DNA from: Candidatus Liberibacter africanus PTSAPSY
GTDB taxonomy: Bacteria; Pseudomonadota; Alphaproteobacteria; Rhizobiales; Rhizobiaceae
Direction: 5' to 3'
NCBI RefSeq assembly: GCF_001021085.1
Contig: NZ_CP004021.1
Location: 704,001-768,000 of the forward strand
DNA: 64,000 bases
In this document: positions 30,078 to 38,469 of the stretch, piece after piece
Layout: the number at the start of each line of letters is the position of its first letter
How positions within the stretch are numbered: position 1 is the stretch's first letter
Made by a program: the position numbers and the translations under genes
Notes under the pieces: generated by a model
The model's database searches: none
What the model was told of the DNA's origin: nothing
What the model saw: only the letters and a program-made list of their open reading frames with translations

Positions 30078-31019
30078 TTAAATTATTATTTTTTGCTTCG
30101 TTTGTTTTCTAGTATTTCGTTTTATGTGTAGCTGGAGAGAAGAAGAAGATAGAGATGTTTGTCTTTGTATTTCTACTTGGATTTTCTCAAAAGCACGCGC
30201 TTCTATTTGTCGTACGCGCTCGCGGCTGACTTCAAATTCGGAAGATAAATTCTCAAGTGTTACAGGATTTTCCCTTAAACGTCTTGCCTCAAAAATTCTT
30301 CTTTCACGGGGATTTAATACAGACATAGAGCGCATTAGCATATTGTGTCTATTTTTGAATTCTTCTTTTTCGATAAGAACTTGTTCTTGACTATCATGAT
30401 CATATACAAGCCAATCTTGCCATTGGCTTGAATCTTTATCGGAAGAATTGATAAGTACATTCAAAGATTCGTCTCCAGATAAACGACAGTTCATGGCAAT
30501 TACTTCTGATTCTGAAACATGAAGTTTATTAGCAATAGCAACGACTTGCTCTTGCTTTAAGTTAGTATCAGTGATGGCTTGTAGATGTCCTTTTAAACGT
30601 CTTAAATTAAAGAAAAGACGTTTTTGATTGGCTGTAGTACCTATTTTCACTAGAGACCATGAACGCAAAATATATTCTTGCATTGCGGCTTTAATCCACC
30701 ACATACTATATGTCGCGAGACGAAAGCCACGTTCTGGATCAAATTTTTTAACCGCTTGCATCAACCCGACATTGCCCTCAGATATTACTTCGCTGATAGG
30801 CAAGCCATAGCCACGATAACCCATGGCAATTTTTACTACAAGTCTAAGATGGCTTGTCACTAATCTATGAGCAGCGCTCAAATCATTATGTTCACGATAT
30901 CTTTTGGCCAGCATATATTCTTCTGTTTTTTCTAACATAGGAATTTTTTGTATTTCGCGGATATAGCGACTGAGTCCAATTTCACCATTTACTATTGTCG
31001 GCATGTTTCTACGGGCCAT
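30078..31019 (-). CDS. rpoH: RNA polymerase heat-shock sigma factor RpoH (sigma-32)
   Basis: Directs RNA polymerase to heat-shock promoters such as those proposed here for dnaK and hsp20. It is 313 aa. Region 2 contains HRLVTSHLRLVVKIA, EGNVGLMQAVKKFDPERGFRLATYSMWWIKAAMQEYI (the RpoH core) and the RpoH-box-like stretch NLRRLKGHLQ. Region 4 is LENLSSEFEVSRERVRQIEARAFEKI. The C-terminus has a Lys/Arg-rich tail. An AAAGG site precedes the ATG at 31019. A 15-bp inverted repeat lies between it and rluD upstream. Confidence 0.96.
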   Translation of the reverse strand: MARRNMPTIVNGEIGLSRYIREIQKIPMLEKTEEYMLAKRYREHNDLSAAHRLVTSHLRLVVKIAMGYRGYGLPISEVISEGNVGLMQAVKKFDPERGFRLATYSMWWIKAAMQEYILRSWSLVKIGTTANQKRLFFNLRRLKGHLQAITDTNLKQEQVVAIANKLHVSESEVIAMNCRLSGDESLNVLINSSDKDSSQWQDWLVYDHDSQEQVLIEKEEFKNRHNMLMRSMSVLNPRERRIFEARRLRENPVTLENLSSEFEVSRERVRQIEARAFEKIQVEIQRQTSLSSSSLQLHIKRNTRKQTKQKIII

Positions 31020-31104
31020 GAGATTATTCGCCTTTTTGGGTCAAGTACTTTATGTTTTTTTATAAAAGTTAATATCTACATATACACAATATACTTTTGA
31101 TTGA

Positions 31105-31150
31105 ATAATCGTCTTTTCGTTTTACTAATTGCATACGAGAAGACGATTAT
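31105..31150. repeat. 15-bp inverted repeat between rluD and rpoH
   Basis: ATAATCGTCTTTTCG (31105-31119) and CGAGAAGACGATTAT (31136-31150) pair fully with one G-U around a 16-nt loop. It is 12 bp beyond the rluD stop and 86 bp before the rpoH start, both on the minus strand. No U-tract follows in the minus direction, so it is not a standard terminator. Confidence 0.75.
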
Positions 31151-31162
31151 AGATAAAATATT

Positions 31163-32185
31163 TTACTTTTCGTTTAATTTGCGGATCACATTTAACATAT
31201 CGTCGGGAATAGGGACTTTAAAGCTCATAACTTTATTTTTACAAGGATGATTAAATGATAGAGAATAAGCGTGTAGTGCTTGTCTTGCAAGTGATAAAAT
31301 AGCATTTTTTGCATTGTTATTAAGGAGATTTTCTTTTGTTTTAAATCCTTTCCCATATAAAGGGTCACCGATGAGTGGATTTCCTTTGTGCGCCATATGT
31401 ACACGAATTTGATGCGTTCTACCTGTCTCTAAACGACATTCTATTAAAGATACTGAACAATTAGGTTTTTTATTATAGATTTCGACTGTTTGATAATGTG
31501 TGATAGCTTGATCTGCTGTTTTATCATCTATTTTTTTTACAGAACGTCTCAATCGATTTGATTTGCAGCGTCCTAGAGGGGCATTGATTATTCCAGAATC
31601 TGGAAAGGGTATTCCCCATACTATTGCATAATAAGAACGTTTTAAGCCCAGGGTCTTTCCATGATCAGCAAATTGTTCTGAAAGTTTTTGATGTGCGATA
31701 TCATTTTTAGCAATTACCATTACTCCAGTTGTATCTTTATCTAGTCTATGGACAATCCCGGGGCGCTTTATGCCATTGATGCTAGATAAGTTGTTTTTAC
31801 AGTGATACAGAAGGGCATTGACTAAAGTTCCCGTCCAATTACCGGGTGCAGGATGTGAAACAAGACCTGCTGGTTTATTGATTACAATTATATCATTATC
31901 TTCATATAGGATATGAAGGGGGATATTTTCTTGATCCATATTCAATGGTTGTGCTGGAGGGATATTAACATAAAAACTCTCTCCAGGGACAACCTTTCGA
32001 CTTGGATCTGTGAAAACTGTTCCATTAATGCTGATAAAGCCATTGAGTATTAGCGTTTTAACATAAGATCTTGAAAATTGTTCTTTTAAATTAATGGATA
32101 ACCATCTATCTATTCTTCCTTCTGCTGTACTATTGGCTAATAGTGAAATTTTCATGGGGAAATTATTGTTTAATGTTGTTGGCAT
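31163..32185 (-). CDS. rluD: 23S rRNA pseudouridine synthase, RluD type
   Basis: RluA-family enzyme, likely making pseudouridines of helix 69 of 23S rRNA. It is 340 aa. An S4 RNA-binding domain is at about 20-75 (RIDRWLSINLKEQFSRSYVKTLI). The catalytic core has IVHRLDKDTTGVMVIAK (catalytic Asp), with RTHQIRVHMAHKGNPLIGDPLYG further on. Neither the ATG at 32185 nor the one at 32155 has a good ribosome site, so the start is uncertain. It is the neighbour of rpoH in many Rhizobiales. The other RluA-type gene here (33556) is better read as RluC. Confidence 0.88.
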   Translation of the reverse strand: MPTTLNNNFPMKISLLANSTAEGRIDRWLSINLKEQFSRSYVKTLILNGFISINGTVFTDPSRKVVPGESFYVNIPPAQPLNMDQENIPLHILYEDNDIIVINKPAGLVSHPAPGNWTGTLVNALLYHCKNNLSSINGIKRPGIVHRLDKDTTGVMVIAKNDIAHQKLSEQFADHGKTLGLKRSYYAIVWGIPFPDSGIINAPLGRCKSNRLRRSVKKIDDKTADQAITHYQTVEIYNKKPNCSVSLIECRLETGRTHQIRVHMAHKGNPLIGDPLYGKGFKTKENLLNNNAKNAILSLARQALHAYSLSFNHPCKNKVMSFKVPIPDDMLNVIRKLNEK

Positions 32186-32449
32186 CTTTTTATGTTTGAT
32201 TGAATGTACTACGAATCAGTTGATATATAAAGAGACAGACTAATACCACTTTTGTTATTTGAATATATAAGCAGATGATCTGTTTAAGACTCTCTAATAT
32301 TTGAGGCAACGACTATTAATATTTCTTTATTATACATATGCATATAAGATCGTAATTTTAAGTTATTTTTTTACTATATTGCTTTTACGATGTCTATAAC
32401 TGCATGTTAAGGATAAATTTTATAGATACGACATTGGCTTATAAGCGTA

Positions 32450-33346
32450 TCATAAAAAAGTTTCTGAACACTCTTTGTGCACACTAAGAGAATCTGGCGA
32501 GATAGTATATCGATCTCTTATTAATGTCCAATTATCGTTCTTTTTTTCGATATAAAAAAGGTTATAAGATGCTTGTGGTTTGTGATAATTTATTTTTTGA
32601 GAAGCTGATGCTATTCCTACGACCGGTATCAATTTTTTAGTGTTTTCCATCCAGTGAAGACTGTTTAGATGTGTATGCCCGTGAAGGATTAATTCTGCCC
32701 CTTCATGCCAAATCATTTTTTTAAATCGTTTAATACCAAACATACGATTGTATACAGAGCTTGTGTCTAAAATAGGTGGATGGTGCATCATAATGACACG
32801 AAAGAGCCCTTCTTTATTGGTTTTGCGTAAAAGGTTAGATGTATCATGAGCTTGTTTTTGTCCAAAGTACCCATTGGCAGTAAAAGGAGGGGTTGCTATT
32901 GCTGTTGAACATCCAATTAAAGCAATGTTGTCACGTATACGTAAATAAGGGAATAAATTTTTCTTTGTTGAATCTATGGGATAACTATCACTAGTGATAT
33001 ATTGTTCCCATGCAAGTAGGGATTTTGCTTTCGCTTTTCTGGTGTAAGCATCATGATTCCCTGGAACAATTGATATATTGTAAGGGTTGCCAAGGCTTTT
33101 CAGCCAATGGGTAGCAGCAGATATTTCTCTTTTAGATGTAAAATTGATAAGATCGCCTGTAATAGAAAGATGATCAACGTTATGTGAGAAAATATCGTTG
33201 ATTAACAAGTTAGCAGTTGCGTGCGAAAAGTATTTCTTCCTATTGAAGTGCCAATTTGCCAGTCCTATAAGTCTTTTTGGAGATAATTCGAAAAAAGACG
33301 GAGGGTAGCTAAGATGAATATCTGATATATGTGCTAATATGAACAT
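32450..33346 (-). CDS. Calcineurin-like metallophosphoesterase
   Basis: A 298-aa phosphoesterase with all five metal-binding blocks in order: HISDIHL (residues 6-12), TGDLINF (about 61), GNHD (about 97), MMHHPP (about 165) and HGHTHLNS (about 217). This is the pattern of the CpdA / Icc-like family, which includes cyclic-nucleotide phosphodiesterases, but the true substrate is not evident. It has no signal peptide or membrane segment. It stands between two pseudouridine synthase genes, divergent from rluC. A small hairpin (GATACG / CGTATC, 32425-32451) spans its stop. Confidence 0.88.
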   Translation of the reverse strand: MFILAHISDIHLSYPPSFFELSPKRLIGLANWHFNRKKYFSHATANLLINDIFSHNVDHLSITGDLINFTSKREISAATHWLKSLGNPYNISIVPGNHDAYTRKAKAKSLLAWEQYITSDSYPIDSTKKNLFPYLRIRDNIALIGCSTAIATPPFTANGYFGQKQAHDTSNLLRKTNKEGLFRVIMMHHPPILDTSSVYNRMFGIKRFKKMIWHEGAELILHGHTHLNSLHWMENTKKLIPVVGIASASQKINYHKPQASYNLFYIEKKNDNWTLIRDRYTISPDSLSVHKECSETFL

Positions 33347-33508
33347 AGTGGTAATATAACGTTTTATGATCTTTGGTAAACAGTTATAACTTATAAAATA
33401 AGTTATATTATTCTGTTATTTTTTGATGATTATCCATATTGTATTGATTTTAAAATAACAGATGTAGGTAACAATGAAATTTCATTATATAATATGTATG
33501 TAATAATA

Positions 33509-33524
33509 TTTCCTGACAGGAAGT
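33509..33524. repeat. Palindrome before rluC
   Basis: TTTCCTGACAGGAAGT contains a 13-bp dyad, TTCCTG-a-CAGGAA. It lies 32 bp before the rluC start and about 160 bp before the divergent phosphoesterase start. The flanks match the dyad at 6972 (TTTCCTG...ACAGGAAGT), where the centre is 6 bp longer. Operator or chance. Confidence 0.5.
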
Positions 33525-33555
33525 AGATAAATATTTATTTTCATTCGATGGAGTA

Positions 33556-34557
33556 ATGTCTTTTATGACATCTGTTAAGTATATAGCGGTTGAAAAAGAT
33601 GAAGAAAATATGCGTTTTGATCGTTGGTTTAAGAATCATTATCCGCAAATTAACTTTGTAAATCTCCAAAGGATATTACGATCTGGTCAGATAAGATTGG
33701 ATAAAAAGCGCGTTAAATCTAATGATCGAATCCAATCTGGACAAGTAGTACGTATTCCTCCGATTGTGAATGCTTTAAATAATATGATAAAGGACGAAAA
33801 AAAATCTGATTTTTCTGTAGCAAAACATTCGGAATTTTTAAAAAGCATTTTACTGTACGCAGATAGTCATATTTATGTTTTCAATAAGCCTGCAGGAATA
33901 TCTGTCCAAGGTGGATCCGGTATTACAAATCATATTGATGGTTTTTTGCAATCTTGGGCAGATTCTAAATTACAAAAGCCACGTCTTATTCATAGATTAG
34001 ATCAGGATACTTCTGGTTTATTAGTCGTAGCACGTACACGTATTGCAGCTCAAAATCTTACGGAATCTTTTAGAATGCGTAGGATTAAAAAAATATATTG
34101 GTCACTGGTATGGGGTGTTCCTCAAAATAAAAAGAAATGTATTTCCAATTGGTTATTAAAAAAAAATCAAGCTGGAGGTGATTATGTCCGCGTGGTAAAT
34201 CCAGGAGAGAAGGGGGCTAACCATGCAATTTCTTATTTTAAGATCATTGATAGTTTTGCACAAAAATTTTGCTGGCTGGAAATGCAGCCTTATACAGGAC
34301 GAACACACCAATTGCGTGTTCATGCTCTTCATATGGGTTATCCAATTGTAGGAGATAAAAAATATTTCATCAATTCTAAGGGCAATTTTGCTGATTGTAT
34401 CCAAAAGAAGTTATATCTTCATGCGCGTTATATAGATTTGCCTCATCCTGAAGGAGGTAGATTGCAAATAACAGCTCCTTTGCCTGAACATATGGTTGAA
34501 ACATGGAAATCTTTTGGCTTTCAATATAAGCAAGATTTATGTTTTCAACGTTTATGA
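33556..34557 (+). CDS. rluC: 23S rRNA pseudouridine synthase, RluC type
   Basis: RluA-family synthase, by likeness the enzyme for positions 955/2504/2580. It is 333 aa. The N-terminal S4 domain is FDRWFKNHYPQINFVNLQRIL...GQIRLDKKRVKSNDRI. The catalytic motif is LIHRLDQDTSGLLVVART (Asp), followed by GRTHQLRVHALHMGYPIVGD. The ATG at 33556 has GGAG only 2 nt away; the ATG at 33565 is 11 nt from the same site, so either may be used. The terminator at 34669 closes it. Confidence 0.9.
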   Translation: MSFMTSVKYIAVEKDEENMRFDRWFKNHYPQINFVNLQRILRSGQIRLDKKRVKSNDRIQSGQVVRIPPIVNALNNMIKDEKKSDFSVAKHSEFLKSILLYADSHIYVFNKPAGISVQGGSGITNHIDGFLQSWADSKLQKPRLIHRLDQDTSGLLVVARTRIAAQNLTESFRMRRIKKIYWSLVWGVPQNKKKCISNWLLKKNQAGGDYVRVVNPGEKGANHAISYFKIIDSFAQKFCWLEMQPYTGRTHQLRVHALHMGYPIVGDKKYFINSKGNFADCIQKKLYLHARYIDLPHPEGGRLQITAPLPEHMVETWKSFGFQYKQDLCFQRL

Positions 34558-34668
34558 TCTAGATGGTTATAGAGTGTTTTTCGGGACATGGTTTAATGAG
34601 TAAATGATATTTCAATTTAACATTAAGACGACCAGTACAATATTTTACACTTGATATTTTTCGTATTC

Positions 34669-34717
34669 AGCACCCCTCCTTTCTCGATCTTCTAGAAAAG
34701 AGAAGGTGCTATTTTTT
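34669..34717 (+). terminator. Terminator after rluC
   Basis: AGCACC ... GGTGCT form the base of a stem with imperfect pyrimidine/purine pairing above (CTTTCTC / GAAAAGAG). A run of six T follows at 34712-34717. It is about 110 bp beyond the stop. Confidence 0.65.
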
Positions 34718-34796
34718 AACCACACTACAATTATTATTAAATAGGAATGCTACATTTTCTTTAAAAAAGTACACATGATAAGAGAAATTTTCGCTA

Positions 34797-35192
34797 TCAT
34801 TCATTATTTATAAATGGGCAGCTTAAATCACCTTCCGGACATGTCAGATAAGACGTTAGTTTTTCATTTCTTTGTATGGTATGATCTTGTAGACAATTTG
34901 TATAAATCATTGTTTTCGCAGAACCTCCTTCTAATCCAGAAGAAGTAAAATCACACTCAGAATCCCGGTATTTTTCCCATGAATCATGTGATTTTTCAAA
35001 TAATTGTTTTTGATGACCTTCAATTTTATTTAAAACTTTTTTATATGTTTCGTTTAATTCTTCTTGTACACTTTGTAAAGTTTTTGTTTCATTATCATTC
35101 ATGTTGTTTTGATCTAAATATGTTTCGTCAGTGAGAGCCATTGATTGCAATGCTATAATAATAGTCAGTAAAAATATATTTTTTTTAAACAT
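34797..35192 (-). CDS. Secreted LprI-like (DUF1311) protein, possible lysozyme inhibitor
   Basis: A 131-aa protein with a signal peptide (MFKKNIFLLTIIIALQSMA). The mature part carries the LprI N-terminal domain pattern: ETYKKVLNKI, SWEKYRDSECDF, GGSAKTMIYTNCL and RNEKLTSYL, with cysteines about 76, 97, 115 and 121 that could form two disulfides. Mycobacterial LprI inhibits lysozyme, but many DUF1311 proteins are uncharacterised. The ATG at 35192 follows AAGGGA at 5 nt. It is a lone gene, with no lipobox. For an insect- and phloem-dwelling bacterium a secreted inhibitor is plausible but not shown. Confidence 0.78.
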   Translation of the reverse strand: MFKKNIFLLTIIIALQSMALTDETYLDQNNMNDNETKTLQSVQEELNETYKKVLNKIEGHQKQLFEKSHDSWEKYRDSECDFTSSGLEGGSAKTMIYTNCLQDHTIQRNEKLTSYLTCPEGDLSCPFINNE

Positions 35193-35763
35193 TTGTATCC
35201 CTTATATAATCGAGATGAAAAACTCTCTCATTCTTGAATGTTTTGGATCGTAGAAAATTTTTTTTTAAAAATTTTTATGGATGATAATGTATACTCACCT
35301 TATTAATCAATTGTCAGGGAAATATTATTTATTATTTTTTAATAAATTCTTTTTTTTAAATTCAGAGATTTTCTCATTACAAATAGACTATTTTTATGGC
35401 TGATCTATAAATATTTGATGCCTTTTACTTAAGAATTTTAAGAATCTGGATTTGAATCATAGTGTTTTTACCTTTGAGGTGGTTTTTGATTGCTAAAACC
35501 TGGAATTAACGGATTTGAGAAAGTCTTGATAAATCGATAGATCTACATTTGGTTGTAAATATTCTCTGTTTAAAAAGGGGGAATTACCTGAAAATAAAGT
35601 TAAAAGTAGATTTTTTATTATTCTATTAAACTGATTTTATATGTGATGCAGTCCATTTGATATTTTAATCAAACAATCCTTGTATCTTTATATCTGATGT
35701 TTTTACAATAATATTTATATCATTACCATTCAAGTATATAAAATAGCATGTAGAACGCTTATA
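35193..35763. other. 571-bp intergenic region between lprI-like and ftsK
   Basis: No gene. Hairpins: ATTTATTA / TAATAAAT around five T (35327-35347), followed by a T-run; and TTTGAT-atttta-ATCAAA (35656-35673). The plus strand is very T-rich. The lprI-like promoter should be at the left end. It could be a decayed gene, but I see no remnant frame. Confidence 0.4.
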
Positions 35764-37974
35764 TCATGATGAGCTGAATTTTTCAGAAAAAATATGCCTT
35801 TTCCCAACATGATCTGCCTCACTTACTAGCCCTTCTTGTTCCATGCGCTCAACTAAAAGTGCAGCGCGGTTATATCCAATTTGTAATCGACGTTGGATGA
35901 AAGAAGTTGAGCAACGTTGGTTTTCCATTACTAGATCTACTGCTTTAGCATAGAGATCGGAACGTTCTTTTGTCCCCTCAGGATTTAAATTATTCTCGTC
36001 CTTATCAGCGTCGGAAGTAACAGCATTAAGATATTCAGGGAGACCTTGTTTTTTCAGATGTTGAACAATTTTTTCAATTTCAATTTCAGATACAAGAGGA
36101 CCGTGTACACGTTGGATTCGTCCTCCTCCTGACATGTAAAGCATATCCCCTTGTCCAAGAAGTTGTTCAGCACCATGCTCGCCTAAGATTGTGCGACTAT
36201 CAATTTTTGAAGTTACTTGAAAAGAAATTCGGATGGGGAAATTTGCTTTAATTGTGCCAGTAATAACATCTACGGAAGGCCTTTGCGTTGCCATAATTAA
36301 GTGGATTCCTGCTGCGCGCGCCATCTGTGCTAACCGTTGAATAGCTCCTTCAATTTCCTTCCCAGCAACCATCATCAAGTCTGCCATCTCATCAACTACA
36401 ATGACAATATAAGGCATAGGTCGCAGATCTTCATCAGATTCGTTTACATTCATTGAAGCGACACGTTCATTATAGTTTTTGATATTGCGTACAGAAATAC
36501 GGGACATTTTACGATACCGCTCTTCCATCTCACGTACTGCCCATTTCAATGCCATGACAGCTTTTTTAGGATCTGTGACGACAGGGGTAAGAAGATGGGG
36601 AATGCCGTCGTAAACTGATAACTCTAACATTTTGGGATCTACCATGATCATGCGGCATTGATCAGGAGATAGGCGATAGAGCAAAGAAACAATCATCGTA
36701 TTGATAGCAACGGATTTTCCAGACCCAGTAGTTCCTGCAACAAGGATGTGGGGCATGTTTGCTAGATCAGCTATAACAGATTCTCCGCCGATTGTTTTCC
36801 CAAGACATAAAGCTAGATTAGCTTTAGAATGCAAGAAAGGTTGTGATTCGATTATTTGACGAAGGTAAACAATTTCTCGAATATCATTTGGAAGTTCAAT
36901 GCCGATGGCATTACGTTTAGGAATGACTGCGACACGAGCCGATAAAGAGGACATAGAGCGAGCGATATCATCGGCTAATCCTATAATTCTTGATGATTTT
37001 ATTCCTGGTGCTGGCTCAAATTCATATAGGGTTACTACAGGGCCAGGCTTCACATCGATCATTTCTCCTTTAATACCAAATTCTTCTAAAATGGTTTCTA
37101 ACAATCCGGCATTTTTTTCTAGAGATTCGTGGGTTATTTTCTGTAAATGCATATTTGACTTTGTCTGCAGAAAAGATGAACATGGTCTGTCATATTGTCC
37201 TGGATCATGAGAAGTTTCTGTTATAATATTTTGAAACATATTTCCCGTGGTTTTTTTACAATATGTAGGTCGTTGATAAACAGAATCGATGGAAGGTTCT
37301 GTTTTCTTAAGGGTGTGATTAGACTTTACTTTTGGATTATCCGAGCATTCTTTCTTTTTCAACACATGTGGAACAAGATCTATTTGAAGATCATTTGTTG
37401 ATTTTACGGGATAGTATTCATTTTTTGAATTATCATTGAAGGATACAAGAGAATGAGGCATGGATAATCCTTCAAAAAAAGCACAATCTGACAACCAAGA
37501 CAGTGTGTCAGGATTCTGATTTATTGTATTTGGGATATCACTTGCCGGCTTCTCTGTTTTTACATCTTCCGAAGAAGATTTAATATTTTCTTTTTGCAAG
37601 TCTTGTTCGGAACAAGAGCCATTTTGTTGTACAACGTGCAATTTATACGGTGTCTTTTGTGAGTGCAATGGATCAGAAAGTAAATTCCGATTCATCATAA
37701 ATTGGCTCTTTAAATGAGCAAGAGAACTGGTGAATCTTAGAGATTCCGTATTTGATCTTGCATGAAGATAATCGCCAATAGAATCTGTTTTATTGGATCT
37801 TTGTGATGCAGCACTATTACGATATCGAGTGAGATCTTTTTCAGGTGTGCGTGTGAACCGCACGTTAGGACTTAGCAGAAATGCCTCGTGCCATGGTGGA
37901 AGGAAAGATTTAAGATCCGCTTGCTGTTGTATAGTATCAAGCCAATGCGATTTATTGTTTTTTGAAAATTTCAT
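35764..37974 (-). CDS. ftsK: FtsK/SpoIIIE-type DNA translocase without an N-terminal membrane domain
   Basis: Hexameric dsDNA pump for chromosome segregation at division. It is 736 aa. Residues 1-270 are polar, with no hydrophobic helix, and begin with a block resembling other short rhizobial FtsK proteins ([18 protein letters not shown]). The alpha domain is [18 protein letters not shown]. The motor has Walker [17 protein letters not shown] and Walker [34 protein letters not shown] is also typical. The C-terminal winged gamma domain is [23 protein letters not shown], which normally reads KOPS sites. Full FtsK has four N-terminal membrane helices; these are absent and no upstream frame supplies them. 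Confidence 0.92.
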   Translation of the reverse strand: MKFSKNNKSHWLDTIQQQADLKSFLPPWHEAFLLSPNVRFTRTPEKDLTRYRNSAASQRSNKTDSIGDYLHARSNTESLRFTSSLAHLKSQFMMNRNLLSDPLHSQKTPYKLHVVQQNGSCSEQDLQKENIKSSSEDVKTEKPASDIPNTINQNPDTLSWLSDCAFFEGLSMPHSLVSFNDNSKNEYYPVKSTNDLQIDLVPHVLKKKECSDNPKVKSNHTLKKTEPSIDSVYQRPTYCKKTTGNMFQNIITETSHDPGQYDRPCSSFLQTKSNMHLQKITHESLEKNAGLLETILEEFGIKGEMIDVKPGPVVTLYEFEPAPGIKSSRIIGLADDIARSMSSLSARVAVIPKRNAIGIELPNDIREIVYLRQIIESQPFLHSKANLALCLGKTIGGESVIADLANMPHILVAGTTGSGKSVAINTMIVSLLYRLSPDQCRMIMVDPKMLELSVYDGIPHLLTPVVTDPKKAVMALKWAVREMEERYRKMSRISVRNIKNYNERVASMNVNESDEDLRPMPYIVIVVDEMADLMMVAGKEIEGAIQRLAQMARAAGIHLIMATQRPSVDVITGTIKANFPIRISFQVTSKIDSRTILGEHGAEQLLGQGDMLYMSGGGRIQRVHGPLVSEIEIEKIVQHLKKQGLPEYLNAVTSDADKDENNLNPEGTKERSDLYAKAVDLVMENQRCSTSFIQRRLQIGYNRAALLVERMEQEGLVSEADHVGKRHIFSEKFSSS

Positions 37975-38469
37975 ATTTTGCCACTACGGTTAATTTTCTC
38001 TTATCGGATACAATAGTAAAAATCGGTTAATAATTTACTTCTGGAATTCAATATAATTGGTTAAATATTTAAACCACTATGTTTTCTATAATTTTGGCAA
38101 GTAAATTTAATAAATGTAAAAATGTGAATATATTCCTGTGTATATTTTTAGATCAGAGGGTTTTATGGAGTAGAACATTAAGTCCTTTTTCTACATATTT
38201 TTACTATTCGTAACGCAGTTTTAGTGGATATTAGAAAACTAGAATCATTTGAAGTAAGAAAAATAATATATAATGGATTGATACAGGGGGATCGTGTTAA
38301 AACATCTTGATAACATATCTATGATTTAAAGAACTTTATTAAATTACCATCGAGGTGATTCCCAATTTGATTAGGGCATAGTTGTGTATATCAGTTTTAA
38401 ATTGAAGTTATGAACGATGGTTTTTACGAATTTTTTTAAAGATTATCAAATCAATTCGGAAGGAAAAAT
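37975..38469. other. Intergenic region between ftsK and pepP with repeats
   Basis: 495 bp, no gene. GGTTAA occurs at 37988, 38025 and 38059, 37 and 34 bp apart. The third begins a near-perfect 19-bp palindrome, TGGTTAAATATTTAAACCA (38058-38076), 84 bp before the ftsK start. The TTAA half-sites resemble CtrA targets but the spacing is 4, not 7. The pepP Shine-Dalgarno GGAAGGA is at the right end. Confidence 0.45.

Noticed and set aside
33509..33524. Terminator reading of the rluC-upstream dyad
   Set aside because: No T-run on either strand and no gene ending next to it.
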